Shown piece by piece: positions 1 through 5,133 of a DNA stretch of 5,133 bases (position 1 is its first letter; every line of letters starts with the position of its first letter). The stretch lies in assembly GCA_016839345.1 (NCBI GenBank), contig JAEOUL010000201.1:1-5133 (forward strand), read 5' to 3'. A program made the position numbers and the translations under genes. The notes below the pieces were generated by a model. It did no database searches. It was not told the DNA's origin and saw only the letters and a list, made by a program, of their open reading frames with translations. This DNA comes from Candidatus Thorarchaeota archaeon (GTDB lineage: Archaea; Asgardarchaeota; Thorarchaeia; Thorarchaeales; Thorarchaeaceae).

Positions 1-277
1 TTTTCTTCTCGAGGCAATCTTTGACAGCTGCTGCCTCGAACTCTATCTTCTCGGTTGGCTCGTAAGATTCTAGATCATCTAGATCAGTTGTACCGGAGTC
101 CTCCTTACCAGGAAGAGGATTGGTTGTACCATTGTCCAGTATCTTGTCAGATGGTTTCCTCGCTGACATCGAAGCAAACTCAATCATTGTGTATCCTGAT
201 TTGTCCATATGGAGAATCTCTTCTAGAATTTCTCTAGTTTCCTTCGAGCAAGATTTGCGTTTATGATGGTATGACAC
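1..277 (-). CDS. Partial unrecognised protein (5' part of gene), runs off left edge
   Basis: An open minus-strand frame runs without a stop from an in-frame TGA at 295-293 to the window edge. From the GTG at 277 it gives 92 residues. I do not recognise the family. Residues about 10-24 (CSKETREILEEILHM) look like an amphipathic helix. From about residue 40 the chain is acidic and rich in Thr, Gly, Pro and Asp (for example GTTDLDDLESYEPTEK) and is probably disordered. It ends at the edge with a more helical stretch (EFEAAAVKDCLEKK). Possible starts are TTG 289, GTG 277 and ATG 208; none has a good SD. I chose GTG because the helical segment begins before the ATG and because a TATA-like box lies about 60 bases upstream. 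The plus-strand frame over 55-237 reads less like a protein. Being coding is fairly likely; the exact start and the function are unknown. Confidence 0.5.
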   Translation of the reverse strand, partial: MSYHHKRKSCSKETREILEEILHMDKSGYTMIEFASMSARKPSDKILDNGTTNPLPGKEDSGTTDLDDLESYEPTEKIEFEAAAVKDCLEKK

Positions 278-292
278 TTTATCCGACAACCG

Positions 293-317
293 TCAACAAT
301 AATCAACAATCAACATA
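293..317. repeat. Short tandem-like repeat TCAACA (three copies)
   Basis: TCAACAAT occurs at 293-300 and 303-310, followed by TCAACATA at 310-317. On the minus strand these read TGTTGA three times, between the TATA-like box and the likely start of the left-edge gene. This could be a regulator binding array or chance A+T-rich sequence. No protein is suggested by the sequence itself. Confidence 0.35.
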
Positions 318-332
318 TGAACGCATTATATC

Positions 333-340
333 TATATAAG
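333..340 (-). promoter_or_regulatory. Candidate TATA box for the left-edge minus-strand gene
   Basis: The minus strand reads CTTATATA here, followed by GATATAAT. Archaeal transcription usually starts about 25 bases downstream of the TATA centre, which would be near 311 and would leave a 5' leader of about 35 bases to the GTG at 277. It lies in the 85-base gap between this gene and the stop of trmI, so the left-edge gene is probably transcribed separately from trmI. The motif is partly symmetrical (TATATAAG on the plus strand), but no plus-strand gene follows. Confidence 0.45.
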
Positions 341-362
341 GGTATCTTTTTAGCTGCTCAAT

Positions 363-1148
363 CTATTTTTCTAAAGAAGCCATTGTCCGGGCAAATGTCA
401 TGTATCCTGTATGCGCCACCATCCAGGTTGTTGGTCGTGTTTTATTCTCACGTACCATTATCTCTCGTTGTAGGACCTCAAGTGTCTTTATCATGCCCCA
501 CTTGCCATTCTCACCTAGAGCCTTGCAAGTCTTCATGGTCTGCTCTATCGTAGGACTGTAACTTGCAATGTACCTACTTGGTCTTAGAACTCTGTGAACC
601 TCATCAGTGAGTTCCCAAGGTGTGGCCAAGTCTAGGACAACAGCATCTAGGTTCTCTTCCTTAATTCCCTCCAAAATATCTTGATTATGCATGGTGACAT
701 TCTCAGTGAGACCATACTTCTCTAAGTTCTTCTTTGCACCATTGAACATGTCCTCTCTGACCTCATATGTGTACACATGTCCAGTAGGCCCAACTGCTCT
801 GGCGAGAATTCCTGTAAGAGCACCAGATCCAGTACCAGACTCAACAACTCGAGATCCTGCGCCTATCCCTGCCTCAACAAGGATGGTCCCAGCATCCTTT
901 GGATAGACTATCTGTGTATTTCTTCCCATGGCAATCTGGATGTCAGTCGGACTGGGTCTGTGGATCTGGAATATAATCCCTGAATGACTCTCAATTCTTA
1001 TCCCAAATGGCTTTCCAATCAGGTCATCATAGCTAATGATTCCCTTGTTTGAATGGAACTCCTCTCCAGCTGCAACTTTCCGTATCCAGTTTCTCTTTGC
1101 ATCTAGGAATATGAACACGTGACTGCCATCTTGAATCTGGTCTTGCAT
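363..1148 (-). CDS. trmI: tRNA (adenine-N1)-methyltransferase, TrmI family
   Basis: This 261-residue protein matches archaeal TrmI, which uses S-adenosylmethionine to make 1-methyladenosine in the T-loop of tRNA (position 58, and in some archaea also 57). Family members usually act as tetramers. Residues 1-70 form the small N-terminal domain, with the family signature around DDLIGKPFG. TQIVYPKDAG (78-87) precedes the Rossmann methyltransferase fold. SAM motif I is ESGTGSGALT (103-112), the acidic residue after strand 2 is E129 in TYEVRED, and the catalytic-type Asp is D173 in VVLDLATPWE. The C-terminal AHTGYMTFAR (245-254) is the conserved family ending. The ATG at 1148 is the only plausible start, since TGA lies seven codons upstream. 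No SD is visible. The gene is divergent from the HerA-like gene. The family is clear; which adenine is modified cannot be read from sequence. Confidence 0.93.
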   Translation of the reverse strand: MQDQIQDGSHVFIFLDAKRNWIRKVAAGEEFHSNKGIISYDDLIGKPFGIRIESHSGIIFQIHRPSPTDIQIAMGRNTQIVYPKDAGTILVEAGIGAGSRVVESGTGSGALTGILARAVGPTGHVYTYEVREDMFNGAKKNLEKYGLTENVTMHNQDILEGIKEENLDAVVLDLATPWELTDEVHRVLRPSRYIASYSPTIEQTMKTCKALGENGKWGMIKTLEVLQREIMVRENKTRPTTWMVAHTGYMTFARTMASLEK

Positions 1149-1200
1149 GAAGAGACACTGCTGAGTTCACGTTTTGAGTGTTGCTGACCCTCAAACCTGT

Positions 1201-1210
1201 CGATAAATCG
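1201..1210 (-). promoter_or_regulatory. Candidate TATA element for trmI
   Basis: The minus strand reads CGATTTATCG, with an A+T-rich core flanked by CGAT/ATCG arms. Its centre is about 57 bases upstream of the trmI ATG, so a start site near 1180 would leave a leader of roughly 30 bases without an SD. No better TATA-like sequence lies at the distance expected for a leaderless transcript. The assignment is tentative. Confidence 0.3.
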
Positions 1211-1229
1211 AAACGCGCGACGCTACAAA

Positions 1230-1238
1230 GCTTTATCC
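1230..1238 (+). promoter_or_regulatory. Candidate TATA element for the HerA-like gene
   Basis: GCTTTATCC is centred near 1233. A start site about 25 bases on, near 1258, would give a short leader that still contains the SD at 1261-1266. The element is only about 25 bases from the oppositely oriented trmI TATA candidate, so the two promoters would compete for or share factors in a 123-base divergent region. Confidence 0.4.
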
Positions 1239-1260
1239 GAAGTCAGAATTGAGTCGTCCA

Positions 1261-1266
1261 GAGGTG
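1261..1266 (+). promoter_or_regulatory. Shine-Dalgarno site that fixes a TTG start
   Basis: GAGGTG is a strong match to the complement of the archaeal 16S rRNA 3' end and lies five bases before the TTG at 1272. The reading frame is open further upstream but has no ATG, so this SD is the main evidence that translation starts at TTG. Confidence 0.7.
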
Positions 1267-1271
1267 CCCGT

Positions 1272-3443
1272 TTGAGAAAGCCATCCACGCCAGATGAAGA
1301 TGAAATCGATGCCGCTCGTATTGCTGACAAACCAGTGGACCTTCTATCAAAGAAAGCACTACCCTACCACCCACGAGTTGGAGAACCCCTAGACCTACTT
1401 GTTGATCTCAGTGTTGGAGTTGTACTTGGTCGCTCCGAGTCATTTCATAGGAAGTACTACACTGGAGGTCTTGGTATGATTGGTGGAATTTCTGAAGCCT
1501 CTGATGATATTTTAACTTCACTCATGGGAATGCCCGTCAACTTGGATCTGATGAGTCCACATGTTATGTTTGTAGCAGGAAAGAGAGGCTCAGGCAAAAG
1601 CTATACACTTGGAATCATTGCTGAAGAATTAGCATTAGCCATGGAAAGAAGAGAGATTGAGGTTGCTGTTGTTGTTGTTGACACTGTTGATGTATTCAGA
1701 CAGATGGTCGAACCAAATGAAGAGCAAACAGAAATGCTGTCCAAATGGAATCTTGAAGCCAAAGGATTCCCCATTTCCGTCTACATTCCTCGTAGGACCT
1801 ATGTCGGTCTCCCTGATGAAGTGAAGAAGAAGAACAGACTCTTTCCTCTCTCAATAGGTCCCCGTGAGCTGACTGTGTCCGACTGGGGCTATGTGCTTGA
1901 GAAGGGAGGTTCACTCAGCACAACAATGGAGAATCTCATCGGAGAGGTTCTTGACAGTATTCGAAAGGGATACGTAGTAGAAACAGGAGAGAAGGTTTCA
2001 CTAAAGCGAGATTTCAGTATCAAGGACATGATCAAGTGTATCGAAACCAATCCAACAATCATTGAGCTTTACAAACCTGCAACAAAAACTGCGCTAATTC
2101 AACGATTAAAGAGAGCTGACCGACTTGGCGTGTTCAATCCGGGAGGAACTAGTGCCCAAGATCTTGCTATTGCTGGTCAGATAACAATCATCGATGTTGC
2201 ACCATTGGGTTCTGATGCTGAATCCGTTTTGGCAATTCTTACAAATATGCTCTGTCGCCAGGTTCTCACCTATAGAATGGCTTGGACCGACGAAGGCACA
2301 AGCGCCCGTGAGGAACTGCCTCCTACTTGGTTGATCATTGATGAGGCACACACATTAGTTCCAAGATCAGGTCATACACCAGCAAAGGATGCAATCGTCG
2401 GTTATGCGAAACTTGGAAGACGATTTGGTTGCAGCCTAGTTCTCTGCACACAACAGCCATCTGCGGTTTCAGATGATGCAATATCTCAGGCTGATATCAT
2501 AATCTCACATTCACTCTCACATGACAATGACATCAGGGCACTGCAACAGAGAGCACCAGCAGTTATGCCTGAACAATTCAGGGATAAAGTATTCATCAGC
2601 AGTCTACCTCGTGGAGTTGCTCTAGCTTTCGATCAGAACACAGAGAACAAACGGGGGTTCATCATGCAGGTGAGACCCCGCCTTTCTCAACATGGTGGAA
2701 CTGATAGACTATCGGGGCTTTTCGAAGCAGTGCGGCTTCTCATTCCTGAGGATATTGAGGAAGGACCCGAATCAGATGTTGTGGAGGAAGAGCTTGTTGT
2801 TGAAGAGGATGAACTTGTAGAGGATCTCCCAGATATCCCTCGACCACCACTTAAGCTTAGTAAAGAGGACTGGAAGGTTCTAGATGGTTGGATGAAGGAC
2901 TATATTGAGGAACTCTTCAACCAACAGAAGCAAGAGTATGATATCACTGATGAACCTGCACCTCGAGTTGAGGAACCTCCGCCTGTACTAAAATCAACAG
3001 ATATGGAATGGGATCTGGAACGTGTCCCAATCACTGAGCTTGATGTAGACCAGATTCGGATACGACGATTTGGTCCCCTGTCTGCACTTTTACTAGGGAA
3101 AGCTATGACAAGACAGGTCCTCTATAGTCGTGCGTCTCACGAATTCCTTTTCACATCTGAAACTGATGTCAGAGAAACCCTTCTCTCTCAACGAGAAGGT
3201 GACGACCCCACCGAGGCAATCGAAGATGTGACTTCTGGAATTTTATCTGCAGGTATGGTCTTGGATGAACTTCTCCATGAAGGTGATTTCACATTCGTGT
3301 GCTTCAGAAAAGATGGGCTTAGAGCTGCATTCACAGTGGGCATCAGTGAGTCAAACATCTCGATTCCTGTGGTTGTAATCGGTTCAAACAGAAAGGTTGT
3401 AGGTTCACTTGCAGACAAGCTTAGGAGTTTACTACCCTCCTAG
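1272..3443 (+). CDS. HerA/FtsK-type ATPase (DUF87-like) with acidic linker and unidentified C-terminal domain
   Basis: The 723-residue protein has the layout of a HerA-family hexameric DNA-translocating ATPase. Residues about 35-95 resemble a short HAS-barrel-like segment (VGVVLGRSESF). Walker A is GKRGSGKS (103-110). Walker B is TWLIIDEAH (352-360), with D357 and the catalytic-type E358. The arginine-finger region is KLGRRFG (380-386), and the sensor-like Gln segment is CTQQPSAVS (392-400). ALIQRLKRADRLGVF (274-288) and ITIIDVAPLG (304-313) also fit the family. After the core come a strongly acidic linker (about 494-519), a helical, Pro-rich stretch (528-575) and a C-terminal domain (about 577-723) I cannot place. 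HerA proteins are usually near 500 residues, so about 200 are extra. HerA normally pairs with NurA nuclease in DNA end resection, but no nurA is visible here. The ATPase call is firm; a repair, segregation or defence role is inference. Confidence 0.88.
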   Translation: MRKPSTPDEDEIDAARIADKPVDLLSKKALPYHPRVGEPLDLLVDLSVGVVLGRSESFHRKYYTGGLGMIGGISEASDDILTSLMGMPVNLDLMSPHVMFVAGKRGSGKSYTLGIIAEELALAMERREIEVAVVVVDTVDVFRQMVEPNEEQTEMLSKWNLEAKGFPISVYIPRRTYVGLPDEVKKKNRLFPLSIGPRELTVSDWGYVLEKGGSLSTTMENLIGEVLDSIRKGYVVETGEKVSLKRDFSIKDMIKCIETNPTIIELYKPATKTALIQRLKRADRLGVFNPGGTSAQDLAIAGQITIIDVAPLGSDAESVLAILTNMLCRQVLTYRMAWTDEGTSAREELPPTWLIIDEAHTLVPRSGHTPAKDAIVGYAKLGRRFGCSLVLCTQQPSAVSDDAISQADIIISHSLSHDNDIRALQQRAPAVMPEQFRDKVFISSLPRGVALAFDQNTENKRGFIMQVRPRLSQHGGTDRLSGLFEAVRLLIPEDIEEGPESDVVEEELVVEEDELVEDLPDIPRPPLKLSKEDWKVLDGWMKDYIEELFNQQKQEYDITDEPAPRVEEPPPVLKSTDMEWDLERVPITELDVDQIRIRRFGPLSALLLGKAMTRQVLYSRASHEFLFTSETDVRETLLSQREGDDPTEAIEDVTSGILSAGMVLDELLHEGDFTFVCFRKDGLRAAFTVGISESNISIPVVVIGSNRKVVGSLADKLRSLLPS

Positions 3444-3468
3444 AATGCTTTTGCCCCTAATGCTCGGT

Positions 3469-3476
3469 CTTATAAG
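3469..3476 (+). promoter_or_regulatory. Candidate TATA box for the small gene at 3510
   Basis: CTTATAAG is centred near 3473, 26 bases after the HerA-like stop codon. It predicts a transcript start near 3498, downstream of the ATG at 3480 but upstream of the ATG at 3510. The small gene therefore appears able to be transcribed independently of the ATPase, though readthrough from the ATPase gene is not excluded. Confidence 0.5.
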
Positions 3477-3497
3477 TCTATGAGCAAGACGGCGACT

Positions 3498-3502
3498 AGG
3501 TG
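3498..3502 (+). promoter_or_regulatory. Shine-Dalgarno site that decides the start at 3510
   Basis: AGGTG lies seven bases before the ATG at 3510, a normal archaeal spacing. The in-frame ATG at 3480 has only the TATA box and T-rich sequence in front of it and no SD. Confidence 0.6.
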
Positions 3503-3509
3503 CAAGAAA

Positions 3510-3869
3510 ATGACTAGGGATGATATTCAACCTCCTGTCAACCTCAAAATTGCTTCTATGACAGACCTTGCTAGAATGCTGGTTTCATGGTCTCAGAGAG
3601 ACCGTCCTGCAAGCATGTTATATTTTGAATACAATGGTAAGCATATCTATGGGACATTGATATCAAACCATGGTTACTTTGAGCATTATGGACTTCCTCT
3701 CTGGGTTCACGTAGAAGGTGATGGTCCACCGGGGGGTAGTTTCCTAGCTTACAAAGCCCGACCAAAAGAAGAGCTGAACTGGGTAGACAACCTTGAAGGT
3801 TCTGAACCAATGACTGTTCATTTACCCATCATTAAACTAGCTGAGAAACTCGATATACTCGATATGTAA
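3510..3869 (+). CDS. Small protein of unknown function (119 residues)
   Basis: I do not recognise this family. With the ATG at 3510 the product is 119 residues, soluble, with no signal peptide or membrane helix. Its likely order is a helix (MTDLARMLVSWSQR, 17-30), a run of strands (MLYFEYNGKHIYGTLIS, 36-52, then LPLWVHVEG, 62-70), a Gly/Pro turn (DGPPGG, 71-76), another strand (SFLAYKAR) and a C-terminal helix (IIKLAEKLDIL, 107-117). This suggests a compact alpha/beta fold of the kind used for binding or as a partner subunit. No catalytic motif or Cys pair is visible. An ATG 30 bases upstream (3480) is in frame but lies next to the TATA box and lacks an SD, so it is less likely. The gene follows the HerA-like ATPase in the same direction with a 66-base gap and ends 30 bases from the convergent permease gene. 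Confidence 0.8.
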   Translation: MTRDDIQPPVNLKIASMTDLARMLVSWSQRDRPASMLYFEYNGKHIYGTLISNHGYFEHYGLPLWVHVEGDGPPGGSFLAYKARPKEELNWVDNLEGSEPMTVHLPIIKLAEKLDILDM

Positions 3870-3899
3870 TCTCCACTTTTCTATAATATCAAGTCGCAT
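3870..3899. other. Short gap between convergent genes
   Basis: Thirty bases separate the stop codons of the small gene and the permease. The plus strand carries a short T-rich tract (CTTTTCTATAATATC) just past the small gene's stop. It could serve as a weak archaeal T-rich terminator, but there is no hairpin and no long T run. Nothing comparable is seen for the permease on the minus strand. Confidence 0.3.
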
Positions 3900-4811
3900 C
3901 TACCCGCAATTTTCACGCTTGTAACTGATGAATGTAATTCCAGCAATTACTAAAATCAGGCCTAGGGCAAAAGTCCAGAGTAACGATTCATTCAGTATTA
4001 GCACTGACATCAATGTTCCAAACACAGGAACCAGATTGATGAATACACCTGATCGTGTTGCACCCAAGGCATCTATGCTTTTGAAATAGATAATGAAACT
4101 AACAAGAGTGACCAGACCTCCCATATAGAGAATATTAATCCAGAAGACAACATCATACATGACAGGAAGAGTCCAGAAACCTTCTGCAAGAGCAAAAATC
4201 CCAAAGAGAAGAGCACCAATCATTACACCTCCTGCAGTTGCCTCGATAGCAGTGAGTGTTTTCATCGCTGTCTTTGCAAAAGACGAATAGAATCCCCATA
4301 GAATCATCGAACAAACTATAATCATGTTACCAATCAGATAGTCTGCTCGCAAATGAATTAGATTTTGCACACCTATAACAAAAATAACTCCGATGAATGA
4401 AACAACAAAACCAAGATATTGCCAGCGTTGTTCAAGATATTCATTATGCTGCAAATGGGCAATGATGCTTACTGTGGCTGGATTAACGCCTGCTATTATT
4501 GCACCTTGAGCTGCTGTTGTGAGTTTCACCCCAATAAGAAACAAGACGCCGTATCCAAAGACTCCTGTAAGACCTAATTTCAGAATCATCTTTATGTCTG
4601 ATTTTTGAATACTGAGTGATTCTCTACTTTTTCTCCTAAAGAGAATCGGTACAAAAAGAATGCTTGCCAGAAAAAATCGAAAGAATCCGATTGTCATGGG
4701 GGGTGCAATTGTTACAAGTATCTTTGCTGATACCCAACTACCTCCCCAAAAAAACGTGGCCAAAACAAGCAACATATAGTAAATCCAATCTCTACCTTCA
4801 ACTTTTGACAT
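3900..4811 (-). CDS. EamA/DMT-superfamily permease
   Basis: The 303-residue integral membrane protein has two EamA repeats and about ten helices, near residues 11-31, 37-58, 75-93, 99-119, 130-148, 158-178, 188-209, 219-241, 251-272 and 277-297. Family signs are FFWGGSWVSAK (20-30) in the first helix, the Pro-containing stretch GVNPATVSIIA (108-118) with acidic E124/E127 before the next helix, and the matching second-repeat segment GVFINLVPVFGTLMSVLI (255-272) followed by NESLLW. Members export or exchange amino acids, nucleosides, sugars or other metabolites; the substrate cannot be told from sequence. Length is normal for the family. The ATG at 4811 is fixed by a TAG five codons upstream. 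It has no nearby SD, and a TATA box about 25 bases upstream points to a leaderless transcript. The gene is divergent from the flavoprotein gene. Confidence 0.92.
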   Translation of the reverse strand: MSKVEGRDWIYYMLLVLATFFWGGSWVSAKILVTIAPPMTIGFFRFFLASILFVPILFRRKSRESLSIQKSDIKMILKLGLTGVFGYGVLFLIGVKLTTAAQGAIIAGVNPATVSIIAHLQHNEYLEQRWQYLGFVVSFIGVIFVIGVQNLIHLRADYLIGNMIIVCSMILWGFYSSFAKTAMKTLTAIEATAGGVMIGALLFGIFALAEGFWTLPVMYDVVFWINILYMGGLVTLVSFIIYFKSIDALGATRSGVFINLVPVFGTLMSVLILNESLLWTFALGLILVIAGITFISYKRENCG

Positions 4812-4832
4812 GAGAACGCCCCACTATATGCG

Positions 4833-4840
4833 AATTTATC
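4833..4840 (-). promoter_or_regulatory. Candidate TATA box for a leaderless permease transcript
   Basis: The minus strand reads GATAAATT, preceded by the purine-rich GAGGA that could act as a BRE. Its centre is about 25 bases upstream of the A of the permease ATG, so transcription would start at or next to the start codon. GAGGAGAT itself is about 30 bases from the ATG, too far to be a ribosome binding site. Confidence 0.5.
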
Positions 4841-4845
4841 TCCTC

Positions 4846-4863
4846 AGCCAACAGATGTCGGCT
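4846..4863. promoter_or_regulatory. 18-bp imperfect palindrome, candidate operator
   Basis: AGCCAACAGATGTCGGCT has 8-base arms (AGCCAACA and TGTCGGCT) with one mismatch, around a 2-base centre. It sits directly upstream of the permease TATA box, within the 81-base region between the divergent permease and flavoprotein genes, where a dimeric repressor could control either. It is short enough to be chance. Confidence 0.35.
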
Positions 4864-4892
4864 AGAATGAGAAATCGAATTAGTACAGGCAT

Positions 4893-5133
4893 ATGACGGC
4901 TGAAAATACAATAGAAATTAAATTTCGCCCATCGCCACGTAGTGATGTTAAAATGACAAGCGAAAACTCACAAGTTCTTGCCATTGTTGGGAGTCCACGT
5001 CGTGGTGGCAATACGGAAATAATCATTGATGAAATTCTGGCCGGAGCATCTGAAAATGGAGCCATGGTTGAGAAAATTATGCTACGTGACTTGGTGGTGT
5101 TTCCATGCAAAGGGTGTGATTTCTGCAAGAAAA
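4893..5133 (+). CDS. Partial flavodoxin-fold NADPH-dependent FMN reductase / iron-sulfur flavoprotein
   Basis: Eighty codons are present before the right edge cuts the gene. VLAIVGSPRRGGNTE (28-42) is the first strand and the FMN phosphate-binding loop of the NADPH-dependent FMN reductase family. It is followed by an amphipathic helix, a second strand and FPCKGCDFCKK (70-80). The Cys residues C72, C75 and C78 form the CxxCxxC pattern common in archaeal and anaerobe iron-sulfur flavoprotein relatives, where with a further Cys it can hold a 4Fe-4S cluster. The window ends before a fourth Cys can be seen. Such proteins carry out FMN-dependent electron transfer in the cytoplasm. The first possible start is ATG 4893, as TAG lies four codons upstream. 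ATG 4953 (M21) is an alternative: it begins only seven residues before the first strand and has GTGAT six bases ahead. The family is firm; the start is uncertain. Confidence 0.85.
   Translation, partial: MTAENTIEIKFRPSPRSDVKMTSENSQVLAIVGSPRRGGNTEIIIDEILAGASENGAMVEKIMLRDLVVFPCKGCDFCKK

Noticed and set aside
55..237. Plus-strand 60-codon frame starting at TTG
   Set aside because: It lies opposite the minus-strand left-edge gene, has no SD or TATA box, and its protein looks random; the minus frame gives a better helical and acidic sequence and continues off the edge.
277..286. CTTTATCCGA occurs here and again at 1231-1240
   Set aside because: A shared 10-mer is expected several times by chance in about 5 kb. 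The two copies also have different positions relative to the nearest gene start.
317..553. Plus-strand frame starting in the gap beside trmI
   Set aside because: Most of it is antisense to trmI, whose family assignment is firm. The TATATAAG just downstream of its start is better read as the minus-strand promoter.
1661..1681. GTT-rich run inside the HerA-like gene
   Set aside because: It encodes the hydrophobic strand VAVVVVD of the ATPase core, so it is explained by coding and is not a microsatellite of interest.
1272..3443. HerA-like ATPase as part of an antiviral defence island
   Set aside because: HerA-like motors occur in some defence systems, but no nuclease, SIR2-like, restriction or other defence gene is visible, and the neighbours are housekeeping or transport genes.
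4880..5128. Minus-strand frame opposite the flavoprotein
   Set aside because: The plus strand here encodes a clear FMN-binding loop and Cys motif; the minus frame is a shadow without family features.

Overview
The window looks like ordinary chromosomal DNA from an archaeon. The signs are an archaeal/eukaryotic-type TrmI tRNA (adenine-N1) methyltransferase, a HerA/FtsK-type ATPase, TATA-like boxes at archaeal distances from start codons, and both Shine-Dalgarno-led (GAGGTG, AGGTG) and apparently leaderless genes. The base composition is moderately A+T-rich. An Asgard-type or related lineage is possible, but nothing in the sequence settles the phylum. There is no sign of phage, transposon, CRISPR array, tRNA or rRNA.

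Layout: (1) 1-277, minus strand: the 5' part of an unrecognised gene that runs off the left edge. It has an acidic, low-complexity N-terminal region and its own TATA box near 333-340. (2) 363-1148, minus: trmI-like tRNA m1A methyltransferase. (3) 1149-1271: divergent promoter region. (4) 1272-3443, plus: a 723-residue HerA-like ATPase with a TTG start, an acidic linker and a C-terminal domain I cannot identify. (5) 3510-3869, plus: a 119-residue protein of unknown function with its own TATA box and SD. The upstream in-frame ATG at 3480 is probably not the start. (6) 3870-3899: a 30-bp gap between convergent genes. (7) 3900-4811, minus: a ten-helix EamA/DMT-family permease that looks leaderless. 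(8) 4812-4892: divergent intergenic region with an 18-bp imperfect palindrome. (9) 4893 to the right edge, plus: the N-terminus of a flavodoxin-fold NADPH-dependent FMN reductase or iron-sulfur flavoprotein.

The genes do not form one obvious pathway. Most have their own promoter, and the two divergent pairs (trmI/HerA-like and permease/flavoprotein) are the only strong regulatory couplings visible. I found no clear new multi-gene system. The least explained items are the C-terminal extension of the HerA-like ATPase, the small protein just downstream of it, and the truncated gene at the left edge.
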